From contig NZ_AP028056.1 in NCBI RefSeq assembly GCF_030297015.1, forward strand, positions 568,939 to 632,938: 64,000 nt of DNA, read 5' to 3'. This DNA is from Brooklawnia propionicigenes. GTDB taxonomy: Bacteria > Actinomycetota > Actinomycetes > Propionibacteriales > Propionibacteriaceae. Below are positions 9,097 through 17,445 of this stretch, piece by piece (position 1 is the stretch's first letter; every line of letters starts with the position of its first letter). The notes beneath the pieces were generated by a model. It searched no databases. It had not been told where the DNA came from and saw nothing but the letters and a program-made list of their open reading frames with translations. Both the position numbers and the translations under genes were made by a program.

Positions 9097-10044
9097 TTAC
9101 GCCGTTTGCGGAATCGCGAACGGGCGATACCTGCGTTCGCCGTAGATACGGCGCAGCAGGAGGTCGTATTCGGCCAGCCACCCGCGGGGGCCGCCGATGG
9201 CGGTCTGCGCGGCCGCCGTGGCCCACGCCCGCTGTCTGCGGGCATCGGGCCGGTGGTCGAGCATCTGGTCGAAAAGACGGGCAAGATCGTCGCCGTCGGG
9301 ATCTGTGCGCGACTCGGCCGGCATCGGCCGGGCGGGTTGGCTGCCCCATCCGGTGAGGACGATGCCGTGCTCGCCGGGGTGGACGAGTACGGCGTCGAGA
9401 CTCAGTCCGGCCCGCGGCTGATCTGCACCGTTCAGCGCCATCAGGATGCGCCGGGCCATCCACGCCCAGTCGCGTCCATCCAGACCTTCGGGATAACCCG
9501 TGCGCACCTCGCGCAGGCAGTACAGCCCTGCGGGCAACCGGTAGGCCACCCAGGACCGGCCGCTCACGAGACCGTGATCGACGGGCTCGGGCCCGAAAGC
9601 GGCCAGCCCGCGAGCGGCTAGCGCGCGGGAAGCAGCGATCAGCCGATCGGTGTCGGCGACCTGCGTCCGAGAGATGGCGACGAACAGGCCCTGCTGGCCG
9701 GTGGCGTAAGTGCTGATCTGGGAGGTCCGGCGAATCCGGGCGCCCAGCAGGTAGCGGTCGTACTCGCCGACGACGTGCGGAGTCCGGGTGGTGTCCTGTC
9801 GCTCGGTGCCGGCCCACCAGTGCAGGTAGAGATCGTTGAGCTTCGCTGCCGCCTCGCCGGCCCGAGCGGGATCAATGCCGTTCCTGGTGGCCAGATCGGG
9901 ATGAATGAGCGCGATCAGCAGCCGGTAGGTGCGCCGCGCACGGCGCGCCGCGGCCGGCTGGGTGTAGTCACCGGCGAACAGGTCGCGGGCCGATCCGGCC
10001 TGTGTAATCCGCTCGATGGCCTCGGCCGCTGTGATCTGGTTCAT
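9097..10044 (-). CDS. J-domain protein with a kinase-like C-terminal region
   Basis: A 315-residue protein. Residues 36-76 look like the core of a DnaJ J domain, with the HPD motif at 48-50 inside LIALIHPDLA followed by an Ala/Lys helix. The rest is not a DnaJ zinc or peptide-binding region. Its order (YLLGARIRRTSQI, then an Ala-rich helix, then LSLDAVLVHPGEHGIVLTGWG) recalls a protein-kinase fold whose catalytic HRD and DFG residues are absent, so a pseudokinase is possible. This last point is pattern-based and weak. It is the first gene of the cassette; an inverted repeat lies 5 nt before its start codon. Confidence 0.75.
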   Translation of the reverse strand: MNQITAAEAIERITQAGSARDLFAGDYTQPAAARRARRTYRLLIALIHPDLATRNGIDPARAGEAAAKLNDLYLHWWAGTERQDTTRTPHVVGEYDRYLLGARIRRTSQISTYATGQQGLFVAISRTQVADTDRLIAASRALAARGLAAFGPEPVDHGLVSGRSWVAYRLPAGLYCLREVRTGYPEGLDGRDWAWMARRILMALNGADQPRAGLSLDAVLVHPGEHGIVLTGWGSQPARPMPAESRTDPDGDDLARLFDQMLDHRPDARRQRAWATAAAQTAIGGPRGWLAEYDLLLRRIYGERRYRPFAIPQTA

Positions 10045-10049
10045 GCTTT

Positions 10050-10064
10050 TACTCTAATTGAGTA
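10050..10064. promoter_or_regulatory. Inverted repeat before the J-domain gene, candidate operator
   Basis: TACTC and GAGTA form perfect 5-bp arms around TAATT, in an AT-rich patch of the otherwise GC-rich 124-nt gap between the divergent J-domain and HelD-like genes. The repeat begins 5 nt upstream of the J-domain start codon, a place where a bound repressor would block transcription or early elongation. The cassette's own Nudix-like regulator is the obvious candidate to bind it. That link is inference; no second copy was found in the cassette. Confidence 0.4.
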
Positions 10065-10168
10065 TTTAGCCTGAATGCAAGCGCCTCTTTTTCCACCCCG
10101 GACGATCGGGAGACACTCATCGCGGCGGAGTAAGATTGCTCTTCCGGCTTTTCTGAGGATGGACCCAC

Positions 10169-12430
10169 TTGACCGAAGAACACTCCCCCAGTGCAAACGA
10201 GATCCTGGCTCATGAGCTGGCCGTCGAGCAGGCTCATGTGGACACGGTCTACCGCTATCTCGCGTCAGCGACCGCGGCAGCACGCAACGTGCAGGCCGAG
10301 AGCCGCGCCAAATACCTGACCGATCGCGCCGATTGGATGCGCGAAGAAGACGGCACCGCTTTGTTCGAGCGCGACGCCTTCGCCTACCAGGCCGCCAAAC
10401 GGCTCGCCGTCCTGGATGCCGAACACGAAGGCCTGGTCTTCGGGCGCCTGGACTTCATCGACGACGAGGACAAGCGCTACATCGGACGCCTCGGCGTGCG
10501 CGACGACGACTACGAGCCGCTGGTGATCGACTGGCGCGCCCCCGCCGCCGAGGCCTTCTATCGCGCAACCGCCGCCGATCCGATGGGCGTCTCCCGCCGC
10601 CGGGTACTGCGCTGCCGCGATGACAAGGTCATCGGAATCGAAGACGATCTGCTCGACGAGGCGGGCAGCTCCGACCTCGTGGTGATCGGCGAGGGCGCCC
10701 TGCTGGCCGCACTGCAGCGCGCCCGCGGCCCCAGGATGCGCGACATCGTCGCCACCATCCAGGCCGAGCAGGACATGGCCATCCGCGCCCCTCACCAGGG
10801 CGTGACCATCATCTCGGGAGGCCCGGGTACCGGCAAGACCGTCGTGGCACTGCACCGGGCCGCGTTCTTGCTGTACACCTACCGCAAGCGCATGGAGGCC
10901 GGCGGTGTGCTCGTGGTCGGCCCGACCGATCTGTTCATGAGCTACATCGAACGTGTGCTACCCGGGCTCGGCGAGGATTCGGTGACCTTGAAGTCGGTGG
11001 GCGAGCTGGCCACCGACGTGCTCGGATTCGGCAGCCAGCGGGTGGACGAAGCCGAGGCAACCCTGGTCAAGGGCAGCCTGCGGATGCTCCCGGTGCTGCG
11101 TCGCGCCGTGCATGAGCCGATGACTCCGGAGAACATCCGGCTGCGAGTCAGCGTCAAGGGCGAGATCCTCACCCTCGAAGCACCGGAGCTCGGCGCGATC
11201 CGGCGCGAGGTACTGGCTTCCCAGAAGGCCAACCGCGCCCGTCCTGCCACCGAGAAGGCGCTCACCGATGCGCTGTGGAAGAAGCTGCCGACCGACATCG
11301 CTGCGCTGCTCGATCTGTCGCGGGAGGTCTTCGACGAGATCGTCACCTCACAGGCCAGTTACGCGATGTTCCTCAACGCCTGGTGGCCGACGCTGACTCC
11401 CGAACTGGTGCTCGCGCGGCTGGCCGACCCGGCCCTGCTGCGCAAGTTCGGCCATGACGTGCTGGACGCCGACGAACGCCACGTACTGGCAGACAGTCTC
11501 GCGCACGCGCGCGGCTTCGTCCCCGGCGGCGAACGGCAGCATCCCGACTGGTCGATCAGCGACATCGCGCTGCTCGACGAACTGGCGGCGATGATCGGCC
11601 CAGCACCGATCGAGCGCGAGGTCGATCCGACCCTCTTCCTCGACGACGGCACCGAGGTTGCCGAACTGGTCACTCTGGCCGACACGCTGACCACCACCCG
11701 TGAGATCGACCCGGACGACGACGGCGTGGTGACCCATGCTCATGTCCTGGTCGATGAGGCACAGGACATCACGCCGATGCAGTGGCGGATGCTGCGCCGC
11801 CGCGGCCCGCAGGCGTCCTGGACCCTGGTCGGCGACCCCGCCCAGAGTTCCTATCCGAGCGACGACGAAACCCGCCGCGCGATGCGCGATCTGATCGGAC
11901 GCGGAGCCTCGCGCACCTTCCGGCTGTCGACCAACTACCGTTCTCCGGCGGAGATCATGGACCTCGCGGGACGGGTGATCACCTCGGTCTACCCGGACGC
12001 CGATGTGCCGGCGTCGGTGCGCCGGACGGGCGTCCAGCCAGAACTGCTGGCATTGCCCGACGCGCCCAGAGGGGAACGGCTGGGCCGCGTCCTCACCCGG
12101 CTGGCCGCTGAGGTCGACGGCTCGATCGCGGTGATCTGCGCCGCCGGACGTCTCGCCTCGGTACGTGACACCATCGCCTCCATGCCGTTACCCGACGAAC
12201 TCCGGAATCGGCTGACGGTGCTGACCGCCCTACAGGTCAAGGGCCTGGAGTTCGACGCCACGATCGTCCTCGCCCCCGACGAGATCGTTCAGCAGACCGC
12301 GGGTGGGGTGCGCGTACTGTACGTCGCACTCACGCGCGCGACTCAGCGGCTGGTCACCCTCGACCTGACGGACGGTCGGCCCGGAGCATGGCGAGAATCT
12401 CTCGAGTTGCCCGCGAACGGTTCTGAGTGA
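10169..12430 (+). CDS. helD: HelD-type RNA polymerase-associated motor (UvrD-like)
   Basis: A 753-residue superfamily 1 NTPase. The Walker A motif GGPGTGKT lies near residue 215. Later motifs are LVDEAQDITPMQWRM (Walker B region), LVGDPAQSSYP, TNYRSPAEI, LQVKGLEFDA and YVALTRATQRL. The roughly 200-residue N-terminal region before Walker A begins with a charged helical stretch, as in HelD proteins that insert into RNA polymerase and release stalled complexes. Actinobacterial HelD/HelR proteins of this size can protect polymerase from rifampicin. The start is a TTG at 10169 preceded by a GAGGA-like ribosome site. The 3' end overlaps the convergent metF by 77 nt. Confidence 0.88.
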   Translation: MTEEHSPSANEILAHELAVEQAHVDTVYRYLASATAAARNVQAESRAKYLTDRADWMREEDGTALFERDAFAYQAAKRLAVLDAEHEGLVFGRLDFIDDEDKRYIGRLGVRDDDYEPLVIDWRAPAAEAFYRATAADPMGVSRRRVLRCRDDKVIGIEDDLLDEAGSSDLVVIGEGALLAALQRARGPRMRDIVATIQAEQDMAIRAPHQGVTIISGGPGTGKTVVALHRAAFLLYTYRKRMEAGGVLVVGPTDLFMSYIERVLPGLGEDSVTLKSVGELATDVLGFGSQRVDEAEATLVKGSLRMLPVLRRAVHEPMTPENIRLRVSVKGEILTLEAPELGAIRREVLASQKANRARPATEKALTDALWKKLPTDIAALLDLSREVFDEIVTSQASYAMFLNAWWPTLTPELVLARLADPALLRKFGHDVLDADERHVLADSLAHARGFVPGGERQHPDWSISDIALLDELAAMIGPAPIEREVDPTLFLDDGTEVAELVTLADTLTTTREIDPDDDGVVTHAHVLVDEAQDITPMQWRMLRRRGPQASWTLVGDPAQSSYPSDDETRRAMRDLIGRGASRTFRLSTNYRSPAEIMDLAGRVITSVYPDADVPASVRRTGVQPELLALPDAPRGERLGRVLTRLAAEVDGSIAVICAAGRLASVRDTIASMPLPDELRNRLTVLTALQVKGLEFDATIVLAPDEIVQQTAGGVRVLYVALTRATQRLVTLDLTDGRPGAWRESLELPANGSE

Positions 12431-13253
12431 AGAAGTGCAGGCCGGGTGCGCATCCGGCCAGCAGCCGCTCGCACAGCTCGGCGGCGATCTGCGCACCCGT
12501 GTGACGGACCTGGTCGGGGTCGTCGGCGACGCTCAGCAGTCGCCTGGCGACTTCGGCGGGGATGTCGGCCCCGGACATCTCCGCGAAGCGTCCGAGTTGT
12601 TTGACGCTGGTCACCGGCATGATGCCCGGCACGATCGGTATCGTGCAGCCCGCACTGCGGGCGCGTCCGACCATCTCGAAATAGTGGCCCAGCTCGAAGA
12701 AGAGCTGGGTGACCGCGAACGATGCACCGGCCTGCTGCTTGCCGAGCAAGATCTGGGCGTCCAGTTCGGGCGTCGAGGTGGCGTGACCATCGGGGAACGC
12801 CGCCACGCCGATGCTGAAATCACCGCGGGAGGCGATCAGTTCGACCAACTCGGTGGCATTGTGCAGTCCGCCCGGATGGGCCCGCCACGGCTCCGAGGCG
12901 CCGCCCGGCATGTCGCCGCGGATCGCCAGGATGTTGGTCACGCCGGCGTCCCCGTAGGCATCGATGACGGCCTTGATCTCGTCGACGGTCTGCCCGGTGC
13001 AGGTGAGGTGGCCCATCACCCGGAAATCGGTCGTCGCAAGAATCGCCATCGTCGCGTTGAGGGTGCGCTGCCGGCTCGACCCGTTGGCGCCGTAGGTCAC
13101 CGACACCCAGTCCGGCTTCAACGGCTTCAGTTCGGCGATCGTGCGGGTGAGCAACTCCTGGCCGGCCTCGTCCTTGGGGGGGAAGAACTCGAAGCTGAAG
13201 GTCGCCTGTGAGGTGTTCGCCAGCAGCTCACCGATCGATTCGTGCGAAGACAT
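12354..13253 (-). CDS. metF: 5,10-methylenetetrahydrofolate reductase
   Basis: This flavoenzyme reduces methylenetetrahydrofolate to methyltetrahydrofolate for methionine synthesis. It has 299 residues from the ATG at 13253; the frame is open further upstream, but the family N-terminus (FSFEFFPPKD) fits this start. Visible motifs are SVTYGANGSSRQRT, a GHLTCTG strand, LAIRGDMPGG for FAD binding, and the C-terminal GCAPGLHFFTQNRS. The single-domain length is the bacterial norm. It overlaps the convergent HelD-like gene by 77 nt, a real coding overlap because both C-termini are conserved-looking. Confidence 0.95.
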   Translation of the reverse strand: MSSHESIGELLANTSQATFSFEFFPPKDEAGQELLTRTIAELKPLKPDWVSVTYGANGSSRQRTLNATMAILATTDFRVMGHLTCTGQTVDEIKAVIDAYGDAGVTNILAIRGDMPGGASEPWRAHPGGLHNATELVELIASRGDFSIGVAAFPDGHATSTPELDAQILLGKQQAGASFAVTQLFFELGHYFEMVGRARSAGCTIPIVPGIMPVTSVKQLGRFAEMSGADIPAEVARRLLSVADDPDQVRHTGAQIAAELCERLLAGCAPGLHFFTQNRSRATREILAMLRADRPSGRG

Positions 13254-13329
13254 GCCTGCGATTCTAACGGTGCGCCGCAGCGTGCCTCGCCGCCGCCGTG
13301 CGGCGGCGTCGACCGGTAGCCTGAGCACC

Positions 13330-14421
13330 ATGCGTCTTGATCCGTCTGATCCCACCTCGCGCAGCTTTCGCGACGCCATCACCGCCGAGCTCGCCGCCTT
13401 CCTGAGCGCCAAGAGCGCGGCGCTGGCCGACGTCAGCCCCGCGCTGACCGAACTCACCGAGGTGGCCGCAGACTTCGCCTCGGGAGGCAAGCGGCTGCGT
13501 CCGGCGTTCGCCTACTGGGGCTATGTCGGCGCGGCCGGCGATCACGACGTCCCTGCCGCGATCTGGCCGGTGATCAGCGCCTTCGAACTGCTGCACGCCG
13601 GTGTCCTGATCCATGACGACGTCTTGGACCAGGCCGATTCGCGCCGCGGACGCCCCACGGTGCACCGCCGGTTCGAGGCCTGGCACCGCTCGTCCGGTGG
13701 CCACGGAGATGCCGCCGAGTTCGGCCGGGCGATGGCTGTGCTACTCGGCGACCAGTTGCTCGTCTGGTCGGACGAGCTGGCCTGTGGCGCCGGGCTGGAT
13801 CCCGAAAGCTGGCGGCGGGCCAGCCCGTACTGGCATCGGGTGCGCACGGAGGTGAACAGCGGTCAGGTGCTCGACCTGTGGGCGCAGTACCAGGTCGGCT
13901 CGGACGACACCCTCGGCGCCGAACAGATCGCGGCGAAGGTGCTGGAGGAGAAGACCTCGCGCTACACCGTGCAACGTCCGGTGCAGTTCGGCGCGGCCGC
14001 CGGCGGAGCCGGCGATGACGCGCTGGCGGCGCTCGGACGCTTCGGGCTGGTCCTGGGCCGGGCATTCCAGCTGCGAGACGACCTGCTCGGGGTCTTCGCC
14101 GATCAGGAGCAGTCCGGCAAACCGGCGGCCGGTGACCTGATCGAGGGCAAGCGCACCGTGTTGCTGGCTCGCGCCCTGGACGGCTTGAATCAAGCCGCCC
14201 GGCGGCGCCTCGAATCCCTGATCGGCACACCGCTGACCGACGATCAGATCGCCGAGGCGCGCGCGCTGATCAGCTCGTCCGGGGCCGTCGACCAGGTCGA
14301 ATCGCTGATCGATGCGGACTATGCCGCTGCCGCGGCGGCGCTTTCCGAGTGCGAACTGACCGAGCCCGGCTATCTCGCGCTGACCGAGCTGGCCCGCCAG
14401 TGCGTGGAACGCACCTTCTGA
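13330..14421 (+). CDS. Polyprenyl (geranylgeranyl-type) diphosphate synthase
   Basis: A 363-residue trans-prenyltransferase that extends allylic diphosphates with isopentenyl diphosphate, feeding menaquinone side chains, carotenoids or other isoprenoids. GGKRLRP is the IPP-binding stretch, HDDVLDQADSRRG contains the first aspartate-rich DDxxD motif, and FQLRDDLLG is the second, in the shortened DDxxG form typical of short-chain actinobacterial enzymes. The ATG at 13330 was chosen because the upstream open frame runs into the metF region. Chain length cannot be fixed from sequence alone. Confidence 0.9.
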   Translation: MRLDPSDPTSRSFRDAITAELAAFLSAKSAALADVSPALTELTEVAADFASGGKRLRPAFAYWGYVGAAGDHDVPAAIWPVISAFELLHAGVLIHDDVLDQADSRRGRPTVHRRFEAWHRSSGGHGDAAEFGRAMAVLLGDQLLVWSDELACGAGLDPESWRRASPYWHRVRTEVNSGQVLDLWAQYQVGSDDTLGAEQIAAKVLEEKTSRYTVQRPVQFGAAAGGAGDDALAALGRFGLVLGRAFQLRDDLLGVFADQEQSGKPAAGDLIEGKRTVLLARALDGLNQAARRRLESLIGTPLTDDQIAEARALISSSGAVDQVESLIDADYAAAAAALSECELTEPGYLALTELARQCVERTF

Positions 14422-14457
14422 GCTAGTGCTTCGCGCCTTCTGAGCTACCGCTTCGCG
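14414..14457. repeat. 22-bp tandem duplication at a convergent gene junction
   Basis: Two adjacent 22-bp copies (14414-14435 and 14436-14457) differ at only two bases. The first copy contains the stop codon of the prenyl synthase gene (14419-14421) and the second contains the stop of the opposing gene (14445-14447). Each copy carries both a TGA on the plus strand and a TAG on the minus strand, so the duplication created or preserved spare stop codons. Confidence 0.8.
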
Positions 14458-15077
14458 AAGGCGGCGAGGCTGACCTGCTCCATCTCGTCACGCCAGGCTG
14501 CGTCCAGGAGCTGGCGGTAGGCCCGGACGCCGGTCTCGCCGGGCAGCGGGAAGGCCAGCCGTCGGGCTCCGGCCTCGACGACCGTGCGGCCACTACTCAC
14601 CGAATCCACGGCGGCGAACCACGGCTTGGAGCCGGGGTCGGCCGGCGGCGCCAGCCGCGCCGCCTCGGTCACCGCGCCGGCGGGCAGCACCACTGCATCG
14701 ACGCGGGCATCGGCCAGCGCTTGGCGCGCGGCCTGCGTTCCTTCCGCTACCGCCATCACCAGGCCGTGGGGATGTCCGGGAGCGATCCGCGTTCCCGCGT
14801 CGGAGACGACCAGGTCGGCGGTTGACCTTGCTGCGAGTCGGGCGTCCGCCCGGATGCCGAGGATCGCGCGGCCGTCGGCCGCCTGTCGTGCTGCCCGGTA
14901 GCCGATCAGCAGATCGTCCCCGATCGCGTCGGGCTGCGAGATGACGATCAGGTCGGCGCGCTGACTGCACAGCTGCCGCACCCGTTCGGCCAGTGTCTTC
15001 GGCTCATTCTGCAGGCCCGTCCAGACCAGCGTGCGAGCCAGTGCAAGCCGTGTCGTCAATCCCATCCGCGCACTCAC
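14445..15077 (-). CDS. Uncharacterised protein resembling thiamine-phosphate synthase fold
   Basis: A 210-residue cytoplasmic protein, not confidently recognised. The alternation of strands and helices (LIVISQPDAIGD, AILGIRADARLAARS, ADLVVSDAG, VDAVVLPAG) suggests a TIM-barrel like that of ThiE/TenI proteins, where successive strands end with substrate-contacting residues. The phosphate-binding glycine signatures of true ThiE are not clear, and no thiamine genes are nearby, so thiamine synthesis is not claimed. An alternative ATG four codons downstream is possible. It faces the PASTA kinase gene divergently, with a 175-nt gap. Confidence 0.6.
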   Translation of the reverse strand: MSARMGLTTRLALARTLVWTGLQNEPKTLAERVRQLCSQRADLIVISQPDAIGDDLLIGYRAARQAADGRAILGIRADARLAARSTADLVVSDAGTRIAPGHPHGLVMAVAEGTQAARQALADARVDAVVLPAGAVTEAARLAPPADPGSKPWFAAVDSVSSGRTVVEAGARRLAFPLPGETGVRAYRQLLDAAWRDEMEQVSLAAFAKR

Positions 15078-15252
15078 GCCCCAACCCTAGCCAGGCGCGG
15101 GGTTACGATCTGCCGGATCAGCACAACGGGCGCTCGCCCGACACGACCCGCCGAGTAGCCCTGGTGCACTGGCCCGATCCGGGGGCCACCTACACTGAAT
15201 AACGTCCGCCGCGCGGAACCGTCAACTTCCCTGACCGACAGATGGAGCCATT

Positions 15253-17445
15253 GTGACCAGGACCACCACCGACAGACTCGTTGGTGATGTGCTGGACGGG
15301 CGCTACGAGGTCTTGCAGCGGCTCGCACGAGGCGGGATGGCCACCGTCTACCGTGCCTGGGACCGCCGCCTCGAACGCATCGTCGCCATCAAGGTGATGC
15401 ACGACGGCCTGGGTGACGATGCCGATTTCGTGGCGAAGTTCGACCGGGAGGCCCGTGCCGCCGCCCGGCTGTGTGACCAGAATGTCGTTTCGATCTTCGA
15501 TCAGGGCTACGATCACGGCCGCCCCTACATCGTCATGGAGTTCGTCGAGGGCTCGACGCTGCGCTCCATCATCACCCGCGACGCCCCGATGACCCCGCTG
15601 CGTGCCATCCAGATGATCGAACCGGTGGCGGCTGCCCTCGCCGTCGCGCACGATGCCGGCCTGGTGCACCGTGATGTCAAACCCGAGAACGTGCTGATCA
15701 GCGATCGCGGCGCGGTCAAGGTTGCCGACTTCGGCCTGGCTCGTACCGTCAGCTCGCAGACATCCACCAGCACGCAGGGGCTGCTGATCGGCACGGTCAG
15801 CTACCTGCCACCCGAATTGCTCACCACCGGGCGCGCGCATTCGTGGTCCGATGTCTACTCCACCGGCATCGTGCTGTTCGAGATGCTGACTGGCACCAAG
15901 CCGTACACCGGCGACGCCCCGATCACCGTCGCCTACAAGCACGTCAACGAGGATGTCCCCCTGCCATCGCAGGTACTGACAGCCAGACACCCCGGGCAGG
16001 CCCGCCGCGACCCGATACCCGACTATGTGGACGCGCTGGTGGCCTCCTGCACCCGCCGCAACCCGAAATCCCGGCCGGTCGACGGCCGCGAACTGCTGCG
16101 CCGGATCCGCCGCGTCCGCCGGGCACTCGAACGCGGCGTGCGGTCCGACGAGGCCTTGTGTGCCCTGGTTTTCCCGGCCTCGGCACTGCCCTGGGCGCAG
16201 GAGGTGACAACGGCACTGGATCCCGACTCCATGGCGACCTCGGTGCTGGCCGCAACCGCGTCTGCCCCCTCCCAGCCGACCCTCACGCCGCAGCCCCAGG
16301 CGCAGCCGAGCCCGCCAACGGCCTTCCGGCCGGATCCCGTCCGGTCCACTCGTGTCATGCCGGCGATGACCGATCAGCAGGTGACCGCGCGCCCGGCGAC
16401 GGCCAGCACCTACTCCTCCGCGCCGACTCATCCGGCTGGGCCGCCCGCTCCACCGCCCCTGCCGCCGACCGAGGATGTGCCGATGCCCGCCAGCCAGCGT
16501 TACCCGAGCCTGTCGCGCACGGCCACCTATCGTCGGCGCCGCGCCTTCACCGCAACCATCCTGGTGGTGCTGCTCACGCTGGTCGTCGGACTCACCAGTT
16601 GGTGGTTCACCTCCGGGCGATATGTCGCGGCCCCTTCGGTGATCAATCTCACCCAGGCCGAGGCCCAGGGTGTCGCCGACCAGGCAGGGCTGACCATCAC
16701 GTTCGCCCAGGAGTACTCCGAGACCGTTCCGACCGATCTGGTGATCAGCTCCGACCCGGTACCTGGTGACCGGATCGTCCGCGGCTCCCAGATGAGCGCC
16801 GTGATCTCCAAGGGCCCCGAACGCTTCGCGGTCCCGCAAGTGGCCGGGATGACCCTGAACGATGCGAAGCAGGCCCTCAGTGAGGCCAACCTGGCGACCG
16901 GGACGATCACCGAGCAGTGGAGCGAGACCGTCGCCACCGGACTGGTGATCTCGGCCGGCTACACCGCGGGCGAGCAGCTGAAACGTGATACGCCAGTAGA
17001 TCTGGCGGTGTCGATCGGACGCGAACCGCTGACCATCCCGAGCGTGGTCGGCAAGCCGAAGGATGAGGCCGCCAAGACCCTCACCGATCTGGGATTCCAG
17101 GTCGCCTACGGGGACGAACAGGTCAGCGCGACGGTGCCCGCGGGCTCGGTCATCAGCCAGAACCCTGCGTCCGGCACCGGCTACCGCTCGGACACCATCA
17201 CCCTGGTGATCAGCAAGGGAGCGAACCTGACCAAGGTGCCGGCCCCTGCCACCAACGAGAAGCCGGCCACCTACTACGACCGGCTGACGGCGGCGAAGTT
17301 CGCGCCCGAACTGGTCTACAGCGGCGCCAACCTGGGTCCGAATGTCGGCAAGATCGCCAAGGTCACCGACGAGGACGATAACGTGCTGACCGCCGATTCC
17401 GAGCTGCCTGAAGGCGCCAAAGTCAAGGTGTACGTTTCTTTGTGA
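15253..17445 (+). CDS. PASTA-domain Ser/Thr protein kinase (PknB/StkP type)
   Basis: A 730-residue transmembrane kinase that in relatives senses muropeptides or lipid II and controls cell wall growth and division. The kinase domain (about 14-280) shows RGGMATVYRAWD, VAIKVM, HRDVKPENVL and DFGLA. A Pro-rich cytoplasmic linker follows. One membrane segment lies near residues 432-452 (FTATILVVLLTLVVGL). Outside the cell are three clear PASTA repeats (for example FAVPQVAGMTLNDAKQAL and LTIPSVVGKPKDEAAKTL) and a fourth degenerate one. The GTG start at 15253 fits the family N-terminus. The next gene overlaps its stop by 4 nt. It is an isolated kinase gene, not within a division operon. Confidence 0.94.
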   Translation: MTRTTTDRLVGDVLDGRYEVLQRLARGGMATVYRAWDRRLERIVAIKVMHDGLGDDADFVAKFDREARAAARLCDQNVVSIFDQGYDHGRPYIVMEFVEGSTLRSIITRDAPMTPLRAIQMIEPVAAALAVAHDAGLVHRDVKPENVLISDRGAVKVADFGLARTVSSQTSTSTQGLLIGTVSYLPPELLTTGRAHSWSDVYSTGIVLFEMLTGTKPYTGDAPITVAYKHVNEDVPLPSQVLTARHPGQARRDPIPDYVDALVASCTRRNPKSRPVDGRELLRRIRRVRRALERGVRSDEALCALVFPASALPWAQEVTTALDPDSMATSVLAATASAPSQPTLTPQPQAQPSPPTAFRPDPVRSTRVMPAMTDQQVTARPATASTYSSAPTHPAGPPAPPPLPPTEDVPMPASQRYPSLSRTATYRRRRAFTATILVVLLTLVVGLTSWWFTSGRYVAAPSVINLTQAEAQGVADQAGLTITFAQEYSETVPTDLVISSDPVPGDRIVRGSQMSAVISKGPERFAVPQVAGMTLNDAKQALSEANLATGTITEQWSETVATGLVISAGYTAGEQLKRDTPVDLAVSIGREPLTIPSVVGKPKDEAAKTLTDLGFQVAYGDEQVSATVPAGSVISQNPASGTGYRSDTITLVISKGANLTKVPAPATNEKPATYYDRLTAAKFAPELVYSGANLGPNVGKIAKVTDEDDNVLTADSELPEGAKVKVYVSL

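Noticed and set aside
15190-16839. 549-codon antisense frame opposite the PASTA kinase
   Set aside because: Gly/Arg/His-rich shadow translation without motifs.
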